Positions 31,870-42,395 of a DNA stretch of 64,000 nucleotides are shown here, one piece after another. The stretch is taken from contig JAYJMM010000041.1 of NCBI GenBank assembly GCA_037349105.1, forward strand, positions 2,666,001 through 2,730,000. Reading direction: 5' to 3'. The notes under the pieces were generated by a model. It was not told where the DNA came from. It searched no databases and saw only the letters and a list, made by a program, of their open reading frames with translations. This DNA is from Limnomonas spitsbergensis. Its lineage: Eukaryota; Chlorophyta; Chlorophyceae; Chlamydomonadales. The translations under genes were made by a program, and so were the position numbers. How positions within the stretch are numbered: the first letter of the stretch is position 1; each line of letters opens with the position of its first letter.

Positions 31870-33509
31870 CTTATGCTTCATTTGCCAGTTTAATGGGGAG
31901 CTTTGATTGAAAGTCCTTGATGGGATGACTATCCCCTTGCTGAGCACAATTCCTATCTCTGGTCTCCATGCGTTTTCATGATCGTTTATAAATCACGAAT
32001 GCAACATTGAAATGGCTCACTTACATAAGTTGTTCATATGGTACTCATCTCCATGGCTCATACACAAAGTTCACACTGTTAAAAAACTTAAATGTTTAAA
32101 CGCTTTACTGTTTTGAGTTACGCGTCACACAGTTTCTCACGTAGTTCACACATTTTAAAAAACTTCAACTCACTCAAGGTTCGCTCTCGTATCATACCGT
32201 TCTTACACTTATACAATATCACAAAAGCTTTATTGTTTCCTTTTTAATTTTCCTAGGAGGCGTCCAACCGAACTCTTTGCACCCACGTCATGTTTTATGG
32301 CTGGGGCTAATCCTCTGCACTATGGGGTTCATTCCCACGCTACTGCTCGGTGGTTGTGTGTTGGTTGCTTGCCCAGGGGGTCAATGGTTTTCGCTCGCTG
32401 TCCTAGCGTTTTTCGTGCTTGAACAGGTTTACGGGCACAAGTCCCACGCATCAAATGTGATGCCCCGCTGGACTGTAAAACCTTGACATAACATGTGCGC
32501 ACAGGCCTCAGACAGGCCCTGGTTCAGGGATGGTGGATTAAGGTTTAGGGGTGTAGGAGTACAGACCTCGACCTGGCACCATGCACTTGAAACCTCTTCA
32601 GCACAGACAGGCTTTGCGTACCAGCCATGGGAGGAGGGCAAGCAAGCAAGCGCTCGGGTCTGGCTGGTCGCCCATATGCGGTGGTGGCTTGAGGAGTTGA
32701 GCTAACTGGTTTGAGTCAGAGGATGTGGACACAACGGTGACAAATTTGCATTATGCTAGCTCCTTGGCACCCCCCTCACCATACCTCTTCACCCCCCTCT
32801 TTATCCGGTGAGCAGCTATGATCTGCCCCCTCCCTCCCCTCCTCCCAAACAGTTTCCCCCCAAAATCTTTTGGCCGTCCACACTGTCTCCGCCCTTTCAC
32901 TCTGTTAGTGGTCTATGCCTGCTCCTCCTTGAAGTGGGCGGTCCAGCGGGTATACACTGTTCTAATCCTGTCCCATGTCTTGGTCAAAAGATCAATACCC
33001 CTACACAGCGAGGGGGGGGGGGCAGAAAAGAAATCAGGGACCCCATCCCCCGTAATACTCCAAAACTCAGCCGTTTGACATCCATGGGAGTTGCACCTAA
33101 GGACTTTTGGGAAGATATCTCGGCTTTAAGAAGAAAACAAACGTTTTTTTGAGGGACTTGACCCCCCCCCCTCCTAGTTTGACATGAATCTGGTACTTTA
33201 CCTTGACCGTTGACCTTGCATAGGGGGTCGTTGGAAAGCCCTGGTCCTTTCCTATGCAGTAAAATCGTCATATCATGCAGTTTTCTCGGGGCTGAGATGT
33301 TATTCGCAAAATAACTTTTGTAAAATCTACGAAATCCTTATTGTTTGGCTCTCTGTACGTGCATGATCCATGGCATCAATTTTTATTTCAATTGGAGAAA
33401 CTTTATTTTTTACTCAGTCAGTCACATACACATTTACCCCCCTAATAGTATCCCTTACGTTACACTACGCTTCACACGGGAATAATGTGCTACTTCCGTA
33501 GTCGGTCTG
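31870..33509. other. No gene recognised
   Basis: Contains an AT-richer stretch (31975-32240), a weak echo of the 31196 junction near 32500, a partial type B repeat near 32935-32960 and C-runs. Short ORFs show no family signature. Confidence 0.4.
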
Positions 33510-34103
33510 CTAGGGAGAATAACAGAACGATACGGTATGCAGAAATGATATACACAGCAAGGAAGAATGCACAAAAGAAATGAAACAGGCGGCTGGAAAG
33601 AGCGCTGTGAAGATCTCCCGTACAGAACTCCAACCTTCGCCATTCTTCCTCCATCTCACGCCTCGTGGAACAGGGGTGGAGGAACTTTCAGAGGAACTTT
33701 CGAAAACATTCGTATATTTCCTCCGCACTTGTTTCCTCCACCAATCAGAATCGGGCTGTAAGCCGCTGCGGCGCTGCCAGCCCTGGAAGTACACACTATC
33801 GGTGTTGGATTTGCCTACTTTTTGCCTGTCCAGCATGTGCAATTGCTGGTCACCAGTCTGGTTTTGAAGTCTTCGTGGCTCGATTTCTGTCTCGCTTTCC
33901 TCCTCTCCAGTGCTGGGTATCGCAGGGTTTGCGAAAGGCCAGTACGAGCCGTATTTTGACGGTTCTGGAGCGATGGCCACTGAGATGTCGCTGTTGCCGG
34001 TGTACGGCATTTCAAATCCCGTGTCCCTCAAGCCACGCTCAGGCGTTTTCTTCCTTTCTTTCTTTCTCAATTTTGCAGCTCGTTTAGCCACTCCGTGAGC
34101 CAT
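33510..34103 (-). CDS. Unidentified 197-codon ORF, basic N-terminus
   Basis: Reads MAHGVAKRAAKLRKKERKKT at the start, then a polar middle and SSSESSSTPVPRG, and ends with hydrophobic residues that may be non-coding. It overlaps in another frame the end of the 48-codon ORF at 34067-34213. The overlap and the lack of splice signals suggest a remnant of a mobile element or of an old gene with a frameshift. Not recognised. Confidence 0.35.
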   Translation of the reverse strand: MAHGVAKRAAKLRKKERKKTPERGLRDTGFEMPYTGNSDISVAIAPEPSKYGSYWPFANPAIPSTGEEESETEIEPRRLQNQTGDQQLHMLDRQKVGKSNTDSVYFQGWQRRSGLQPDSDWWRKQVRRKYTNVFESSSESSSTPVPRGVRWRKNGEGWSSVREIFTALFPAACFISFVHSSLLCISFLHTVSFCYSP

Positions 34104-34213
34104 CTCATTCCCAATGTCTTCGTTGTGCGCCTCTTCACTTTGTAGAACTCAACCGTTACTCCTTCGTATTGCAGATCTGTCAGTTGGCCGGTGATCAGCT
34201 CCAGCAGGTCCAT
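34067..34213 (-). CDS. Short ORF with coding-like sequence, likely fragment
   Basis: From the ATG at 34213 it reads MDLLELITGQLTDLQYEGVT and TKTLGMRWLTEWLNELQN to TGA at 34069-34067. The frame is open upstream to about 34282, where LCTKCDDCFGPPC shows clustered cysteines. It may be continuous with the 33510-34103 ORF through a frameshift. No family assigned. Confidence 0.35.
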   Translation of the reverse strand: MDLLELITGQLTDLQYEGVTVEFYKVKRRTTKTLGMRWLTEWLNELQN

Positions 34214-34282
34214 GTGCTTGAGAGCGGAGAGACATGGGGGACCAAAGCAATCATCGCATTTGGTACAAAGTGGAAGCGCTAT

Positions 34283-36775
34283 CCACCGCTATTTTAGTAT
34301 ATTTCTTCGTTAGGGTTCCGTAGATCCCCGCCAATTCAGCTATGTTGATGGTGTCAAGGTTGCACAATACGGCACAACCTGTTTCGTATCCGGAGCAGAT
34401 TGCTGCTCCGCTCCGGATACGGCAATACTGCTCCGATCCGGCTCACCAATCACCATGCAGGAATGTATTTGCAGCCCTTCCGGGCGACATGACAGGCCAT
34501 GCATCCCATGCACACGAGCTGCTTAGACGCCTTTGGGGGCGGCTTCAGCAACCACGCGATATTACATATACACAACATGTCCGATAGAACTGAGGACATC
34601 GCTGACGTTCCAGACAGATTCGTTAATAACCTCGGGAAATAAAACGCTAAACCCCTTTAGTTGACCCGTACAAGTTGTCTTCCAATACGCGATGGCGTTG
34701 CAAACAATGCAAGCTAAAGTTGTATGGCTCCGGTATGACAAAGCCTTAAGCCCATTGCAACACAGGGACAAGGAAAGATGTCTGCGATCAATCAATCGGC
34801 TGTTTTAAGGAACAACGAACTCCGAAAAGAACGAAACACGTCTGCGCCTAATAAACGGTTTCCGAGCTATATTAGAATCGTCAGATCTATCAGCAATTCA
34901 GCACTTGACGAGCTAAGAAAACCCAGCCTTCACCCGGGGAACCCTGAGCCAAAGTCGCAAAATTCTGCAAACCGACGGTATCAGGCGAGGTTGCAGATTT
35001 GAAGGGCAAATGGGACATTTGAGGGGATAGTAGTTATGCATGAACCTGGGGTTGTTCGTTGTTTTTTTGTTTGGACTGTTCAGGAGTTGGGCACTGCATC
35101 AATCATTGGCTGTTTTGCCACAGCATGTTGCATGGTCCAAGTCCTAACTAATATGCATGCATGCATGCTGCATGGATGCATGGTTACTTTGGGGCCAGTA
35201 GGGGGGGCATCTGGGCATGCATGGGGGCTGCCTGCTGGCCTGCAACCATTTTCATGTCTTTGTATGCTAGTATGTGAGCCATAATGTGCCTAAAACAAGT
35301 TTTTGACTGCAAAGTACTGATACTCCGAGCCCGCCGTATCGAAGCGGAGCGGAGCGGACCGGAGCAGAAGCGTGTCCGGATTGTGCTACCTTGGATGGTG
35401 TCTATGGGGCCTTAACCTGCCGGGTGAATGGTGAGGTCTTGCTATCCTGGTGGGGCAATCGGCATGTGTTGGCCTGCGCCAGACAGTTGTCCTTCCCTGT
35501 CCCCCGGGAGGCTGATTTCGATGCAGCTACCGTCAGTGTAGGCTATTTTTCTCCATTCATGCATCAGAGCACTCTTCTCTTAAAACCAGTCTATCTAGGC
35601 AGTCTTCTTCTTGCATGGCCTCGTCGAGGTCTGGGACTCCAGGGATGTCTGAGTCTTTGGGGGCATGCAGGAATGCTCTTAACCCTTGGATGTCGTTGTC
35701 ATGCTCATTTTGTGCATTGCCTGCCTTCTCGAGCGTATGGGTGTCTTTCTTACTGGTTTCCACCCTCCTGGCTGTTCCAGGTATTCATCAGCTTCAGGGG
35801 ACCCTTAGCCTCGGGGTGTGGAGTTGCCTGTCTGAGCGCTCTGCGGAGTTTGTTGACAAGGTGTTCACTGGGTGGGGACTGGGGAGTCTCGGCGTGAGAG
35901 CTGTGTGGGGACAGTCTCTGCTACGATTTAGGTTGTTAGTCGTGCCTGCCTCGTATTTTCAATTATTACAATGTCCATGTGGCATTTAGGTAGTGGCTGC
36001 GGGTATTTTTCTCCCTGAGTCCACTGCTGCTCTTTCCTGATTGGGAATGAGGAGCCTTGAGTGTTTCCGAGCCTAGTGCAATACTGTGGGTATTTGTCCA
36101 GCCATGCCTGGTAGGCAGGCCTGCCAGGCGATTTTATCTTCTATACACGACTGTCGTTGTTGGTGCCCTTGTCATGTGTGCAGGCTATATAGCCCACCTG
36201 ACCGCTTTGTCGAGGGAGGGGTCGTCCCGTTTAGGGGACGCGTGTGAGGACCCGGTCCATCTGTGTTTGTAGGCGTCTGTGTGCCCCAAAGGCTTGGTCT
36301 CGTGGGTGATTGCTCCATTAGGTGACAGTGTGTCCATCTACATTGAGCGGGCTGGAGCTCATTTTGCAACCGATGCAATTATGTTTTAGCACAAAACGCT
36401 AGTCAGCCGGCCGCTGGCCAAGCGATAGCAAGCTGGTTAGCTAGGCAGTCGTTTGGACTTCGGATATGGTCCTGCGGTGTGGCAGGAGGGACGGCACACT
36501 TTGATACAGAAGCCAAGCATTGCTTAAGTACAGCCTCTAGTGTTGAATGCCTCGCCAACTACGACCGGCACAGACAGTAGTTTGGACTTCGGAAAGCTCT
36601 TTTGTTGTCGCGGGGTTGTACACCGTGATATGGTCGGTGACGCAGCGACACAGGAAGTAAGACTGAAAGCATTGCACGGCAGATGCTTCAACACTGGCAT
36701 ACAGGAAGCAATGCCCGGTAGATACTGCCAAACGAGCAGGAGTTGCCACGCAAAATGCGAACGACACAAATGAGC
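34283..36775. other. No gene recognised
   Basis: Holds small palindromes around CTCCGGATACG (34390-34440 and 35330-35375, related to each other), GCATGCATGCATGC near 35155, and ORFs on both strands without family signatures. The TTTGGACTTCGG string at 36447 and 36577 marks a local duplication. Confidence 0.4.
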
Positions 36776-37311
36776 CGGCAGGGCCTCTAGGCGGCTTCTT
36801 TGATGGGGGTGCTGGAAGAGCTGGAGAAGTGCCGGGCTGTGGTGGGCCTCCATAGCCTCCAGGGGGTGGTGCACTGCCAAGGGGATGAGCTGCGCACCAG
36901 GAGACAGAAAAGGAGAGGGATCCGGAAATGAGGAAGGAAAGGAACAAAACCACCGGTACACATTTTTCAGTCTGGATTGCAGTGTGGGTTTCATTGAGAG
37001 TTTCACCATCGTACTGATTTAGGGTGTGGCTTTCAACGTGGGTTTCAGTGTGGATTTCAGTGTGGAATTTACAGCCTCAAAAGCCTCACCTGAGTGGGTG
37101 GCGTGTTCTACGGGCCTGCCTCTGGGAAGCGTGCCTCGAACAAGGCCTTGGTGGCTCCAAACATCTCGTCCAGATCATGCTTAGAAATGCCGTCATCGTG
37201 TCCGATCACCCGGCCGCAGTAGCTGAGCGTGTCAGTTGTGTGGGCAGAAGATATGCCCTTGTGTGTGTGCCTGACAGCGTGAGGGGGGGGGAGACGAATG
37301 AGGAAGCATGA
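36776..37311 (-). pseudogene. Partial duplicate of the GRDP gene (last two exons and the intron between)
   Basis: This segment is a diverged copy of 43316-43800. The copy of exon 5 (37270-37090) keeps its length of 181 bases, both splice sites and most residues, but the Tyr codon of the EAGPYNPPPTQ motif has become TAG. The copy of exon 6 starts at 36889 after the same GCGCAG acceptor, reads about 35 matching residues (LLQLFQHPHQRSRLEALPA) and then breaks off. The intron between is also shared, with its repeated GTGTGGGTTTCA motif. No upstream exons were found nearby, so I read it as a dead segmental duplicate. Confidence 0.8.
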
Positions 37312-37387
37312 GCTAGGTCAAAATTCTGACCAGGCGTTACACGGCGTAGATGCGGCCGACAAGAGCTGGGCTAGTAAAAGTTTTAAA

Positions 37388-37750
37388 GGAAGCACACTCC
37401 TGCCCACACTCCAGCCCACACTCCTGCTCACACTCATGCCCACACTCATGCTCACACTCCTGCCCACACTCCAGTTCACACTACTGCTCACACTCCTGTC
37501 CATACTCCTACTCACACTCCTACTCACACTCCAGCCCACAATCATGCTCACACTCCTGCTCACACCCCTGTCCACACTCATGTTCACACTCATGTCCACA
37601 CTCCTGCTCACACTCATGTCCACACTCATGCTCACACTCCTTCTCACACTCCCACTCACACTCCTGCTCACACTCCTGTCCACACACCTACTCACACTCC
37701 TGCTCACATTCCTGTCCACACTCCTGTCCACACTCCAGCCCACACGCATG
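37388..37750. repeat. 12-bp minisatellite (CACACTCCTGCT)
   Basis: About 30 copies of CACACTCCTGCT/CACACTCATGTC. Multiple open frames on both strands (CSHSCPHS and SVSRSVD types) are by-products. 37770-38750 downstream shows no recognised gene. Confidence 0.95.
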
Positions 37751-38751
37751 CATTGTGAGCCCACCTACTAACCCAGATCAACATGTGTTCCTCCACTCAT
37801 CCACACCAGCAGGTGCCCTTCCACTCACCGAAGCTAACAGCCTGGACTGTCATGCCCTCATGATGAGTCCTTCAAGGTGGGACAGTGCGCTTGTTCCTGT
37901 TCATGAGCATGTATATGGTATGAAAAAGATGTGGATAATTGGATATGCTCAAAATACTGGGCCTACACGTATTTACATGATTCTCATTGAATCAATACTC
38001 CTTAGACTCCTGCTACTGGGGTTCCCTATGCGGATAGGCGAGCAAGGTGCATGCCAAGTTTGGTTTGTATTTCATCGCGGCATCAGGATATGGCCGAAGG
38101 GTTTGCCTCGAGAGTCCTAGGGCAAATTAGTTACGGATGCAATTTAAGTACTGAGGTATCTTCATGACGTCAACATCAAAGTATCTCAACATGCGCTCTG
38201 CTGAACCTGATGTGAGCATTCGGCAAAGAAGGCGTAGCCAGGCACAGTACTCCCCTTCCACCCACATGTTGATGAGAGCTGAAAGCCACCATGGAGGCAT
38301 GGCGTTCCCAAAATGCCAAATATAAGACTGTACTTTGAAAAGGGCATGCACTGGCCCATGTTGGTGATGTGCATATAATATGATATGCTGAACCTTATGT
38401 AATGTTGGGATGCTGCTGCATATGCTGCTGTGCTGCTGAGCCTAGGCGAACAACGGACCATGTGACCCAACCATGCATGCACTCATGCAGCCGTAAGTCA
38501 ACCCCCGAATGGAACTTCATCCCGAATGTAACTTCAACCCAAAGAGACAAGTAAATAAAGGTGCTGCTGCGCAGCACAAAAAACGGCAGAGCAGTCCGGT
38601 ATGTGACTTTTCAGAGGGCAGGCGTAGGTCTGACAGGAATAACCTTAATAAATACAGCCGGTTAATTTGCGATGTGGCGCATAAAGTTTCCGGGACGTTC
38701 CAGAAACATCGGGCTGACGGACTGACTGACTGACTGACTGACAACAAGATA

Positions 38752-39654
38752 TTGCACAAGGCATCCTCACGCACACTACCCTCCACTCCGCAGCCGCACC
38801 GTTTACCAGAGGGGCCCCTACGCCACATGGCCATCACCCTTAAATCCATGGGACCCCTTACTCTCCCCCCATCTCACCCTACTCCTCTACCCCCCACTAT
38901 TTCTGCCCTCATTACCTCTCTTTCCCCATTACACTTGCCATCCCCCCAAATCAGCCTCCTAGCTTGGCCAACACATCCCTCTGTCTCCCCAAATCCCCAT
39001 ACACACATTTTCCCTTTACCCCCAGTCCGCACGCTCACAGCCATCCTCAACACCCCCGCCACCACTTACCAACACACCATGCACTTGGCCTACATCACTG
39101 AGGCTTTCGGAGACAGTCTTCAGTCTTCACACTCCTCATCCTCCCTTCTCCCAAATCCTCACCACGTTACACAACACTCTTGCCAGCGTTTGGTCACTCC
39201 CCATCCCCAATCTCCTCAGTCCTCAAGGAACCCATGTGGAGAGCGGCAGTCAACTCCCTTCCAGGTGCCCACTTCCACCCCTGGACCTGTCCTCGCTGCA
39301 CTCCCCATGCCCGGGTTCCCCACCCCCCAAACCCATACCCTTTGGGAGTGTCCAGCGGCCGTTTCAGTTCGAGAGGAGCTCATCACAGCCGGGATCCCAA
39401 ACGTCCTCCTTACGAAGTCCTCCATCTGGCTTCTAAGCCCCCCCCATACCGGGTTTGATGCCGATAGTGTGGTCCATCATCTGTGTAGCTGCCTTAGATG
39501 CTATGGACTACGGACGGAGGTCTGCTTGGGCGCTTCACTATCAAGACCCGGCGCTCCCCACCCTCCCTCCAGCCCGCCGGTCAGCTATTCGTTTCTGGTG
39601 CACATTAGCAGATTGTGTTGAGGACTTGCCTCCTAGTGTCCTCAGCTTTTCTTA
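38752..39654 (+). mobile_element. Frameshifted retrotransposon ORF2 C-terminus, second family
   Basis: A 289-codon ORF contains TPQTHTLWECPAAVSVREEL, the C-terminal knuckle of LINE-like ORF2, and IWLLSPPHTGFDADSV. The matching continuation VWSIICVAALDAMDYGRRSA with PARRSAIRFWCTLAD is in a different frame (39455-39655), so a frameshift lies near 39460. It is followed by a 3' region of GGCTCTTGGTTCTGG repeats. Confidence 0.6.
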
Positions 39655-39699
39655 GCACCCCGGTCTTGGGGTTGGTAACTTCCCGTCTAGCCTCGCTTT

Positions 39700-40400
39700 C
39701 AGGGTACTGTAGTACGTCCTTGCTTGCCGGGGCCTGGTTTGGGTTGTTAGGAGGTTCCGGGTTCGCCCCCTGGGGTTGGGTTGTCCCTGTCCTTGGCTGG
39801 ACTTTGGCTTCTGCTCTTGGGTTTGATTTTTGGCTCCGGGTTCCCCCTTCTGGCTGTGACGCTTGGCTTCGGGTTCTGGGCTCGGGTTCTAGCTCCAGTT
39901 CTGGCTTCCGCTGGCTTTTGATCCTGGCTCCTGGTTCTGGTTTCTGCTAGCTTTTGACCCTGGCTCTTGGTTCTGGTTTCTGCTGACATTTGACCCTGGC
40001 TCTTGGTTCTGGCTTCCGCTGACTTTTGGCCCTGGCTCCTGGTTCTGGTTTCTGCTGGCTTTTTAACCTGGCTCCTAGTTCTGACTTCTGCTGACTTTTG
40101 ACTCTGGCTCTTGGTTCTCGCTTCTGCTGGCTTTTGGCCCTGGCTCTTGCTTCCTGGTTTCTGGCTTTGCTTCTGGTTTCCGCTTCAGGCTCTTGGTTTT
40201 GGGGTCTCCGTTTGGCTGTTCGCTTCTTGGTCCTGTTTTGTCCGTTCGGTGTTTTCTGAGTTGGGTCCTCGTCTGTCCGTGTTTGCTTTTTGTGGGTCGC
40301 TTGTCGTTTTCCGTTGGTAGTGGTGGTTTGGTTTGTTTGTGTCTCCGGTCTCTGTTTTGTCCTCGTTCTCTGGTTTCTCTCCGGTTCGCTCTGCCTGGTC
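39700..40400. repeat. Degenerate CTTTTGACCCTGGCTCTTGG repeat
   Basis: Roughly 40-bp units with TGGCTCCTGGTTCTGG and TTCTGCTGGCTTTTG, decaying rightward. On the minus strand they give a Lys/Arg/Gln/Glu-rich 206-codon ORF (39947-40567), which I do not accept as a gene. Probably the 3' part of the element at 38752-39654. Confidence 0.7.
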
Positions 40401-42395
40401 CTTTCGTAAAAGGCTGTGGGTGGCTGCGTCAACTTAGCAACAACAACTGACAGACGGATACGGGGTGACTCTGGGGCTTCGCCCCCGCGACCTTCGGCCG
40501 CCCGGGGGGGCTCTGCCGAAAAACGTTTTCTTTTAGGAAAACACCAGGAAACCGTCGTAATTTCCAACCAAAGATTTTTTGGGGGGGAATGCCAAGCAAT
40601 GCGCGCCCGGGGCGCGAATGGAGGCGTTCACCTCGCGCGAAATTCAACCGCCAAATGACGGCCAAGGCACAGGGCTATCCGAGTATCCGACGAACAAACT
40701 TTCGAGGCCAAAGACATGGCACGGAGGAAGAATTCGCGCTGAACGTGGCGGGCGAAATCCAGGGTTTTAACTTGGCTGTTCGCGAAACCAACACGCTGCG
40801 AAGACACGTTTCGATGACAGGGAGAACACTAGTAGTAGTCAAGGGACTTCGGGCATCAAGGATTCGGCAAGAAAGCACAGGCCGACATGGGCTGCTTGCT
40901 CGCAGCTGCAAAGTTCAAAAGCATGCTGTACGGAGCAGGCGGGGGGGGGGAGAGCTTGGAGAGGAGCAAGGTAAGCCATAAAGCCACACACTCAGGACAG
41001 TTGGCGCAACCATTGGGGAGTGTGCAGCAGAGGCGACGCGGGATAGCAGTCATCAGGGCGCACAATCACAAAAGGGCGATAGGAGGCTCAAGCAGAGCCC
41101 CCCGATGGAGGCTGAATGAAGACGACGCCACCTCATGCATGCTGTCCCCAGTTCTGCACCTTCCCACTCTGCTGCACAGCCATCATCGAAGCTCAAGAAC
41201 GATAGGGAACTTATGAATGGAGGCGGGCATGAAGGCAATTCCACAAGAGGGCGACATGGGCTGCCACCACATGGCGGACGGGCGTCTAGCGACACAGGAA
41301 ATGCATTAGGTCCGTCTGCTGGGAGCATGCCCAGAGGTGTATCGTCTTTCACGATATTTAGTTGCTTCAAAGAGTTTCAGGGATGTCGACCAAGTTGAGA
41401 CCACAGCGCCTCTGCTGCGGGTGACACAAGACCACACTGAAAACAATGTGTCTGGAGTACAGCGGGCAGTTTCGAGGCCAGTGCACCCCTGCCGCTCCTC
41501 AGGAAGAAAAATGTTTTGTTCCCTCCAAAACCCAGATTGCGTCAAGACAGCGGCCAGCTGTGCAGGCACAGGAATTGGGACTTTAAAACTGACACAGGAA
41601 ACATACTACAGTCCGCGGTACCAGGGGTACACTGGCGGTACAATCCCTTCTGTCCCTGAAATCTCCGATGCACAGGCATGATCGACCCATGCTTCATGGA
41701 GGTAGACCGAGGAAATGCCACAACAGCCGGCGATATGGGCTGCGACCACATGGCAGACGTACGTCTCGAGGCCTCGCAACACCGATAATGCATGAGGTGC
41801 GTGGGCGGGTATGAAGGGGTCAGGGTGGAGCTATATAGGGTCTGTCAGGAAGCCCGTTCCGAATGATGGACGGGCTGCGGCCGGCCCGGAAGTACTTGCA
41901 TTGTCCCGAGTTCTGTTGGGCGCCCTTGTGGCGGCGCAATCTGAGCATGGCCCAGGGGTGCCATGATCATGAACACATCCCGTGGGAAAGAGAAGTAGAG
42001 GAGACAGCCGCTCCAGCACTCAGGACAAACACCGGTTGGTCTCTGCAACCTGACAAGCGCGGGGCAGCACACCTCGCTTGCCCAGAGCTTGGCAACCGGT
42101 GATCTGCATGAGTCTGATGTCCAGGATGCCAAGGGCACCAGCAGCAGCAGCTTAATGAAAAACAATAGAGGCACAAATATAGATTTCCATTCACCGGGCT
42201 GTACCGGTATTTGAGGGGGGCAGGAACCTGGTGATCTGTACAGGCAGGGGGGGGGGGAGCCAGTGAGGGGCAGTGGCGGTTCATGGGCCCTCCAAAGTGG
42301 CGCGCGCTAAGTAAAAATACAGGCGGGCATGTCCTATTGTAAAAAAATAGAGAAAACATGCGTCACGGTTCCGGTAGTTACCGTCAGTTTATTTA
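40400..42395. other. No gene recognised; dispersed repeats
   Basis: Short ORFs without family signatures. 41225-41310 and 41695-41790 are diverged copies of each other (GGGCTGCCACCACATGGC). 41998-42210 is a dispersed repeat matching 44325-44600. A type A repeat is at 41912-41965. Confidence 0.45.

Noticed and set aside
37318..38120. Ser/His/Cys-rich and Ser/Val/Arg-rich ORFs on both strands
   Set aside because: Produced by the 12-bp CACACTCCTGCT array; no conserved domain.
39947..40567. 206-codon Arg/Lys/Gln-rich minus-strand ORF
   Set aside because: Covers a degenerate repeat that looks like the 3' part of a plus-strand retroelement; composition follows the repeat.
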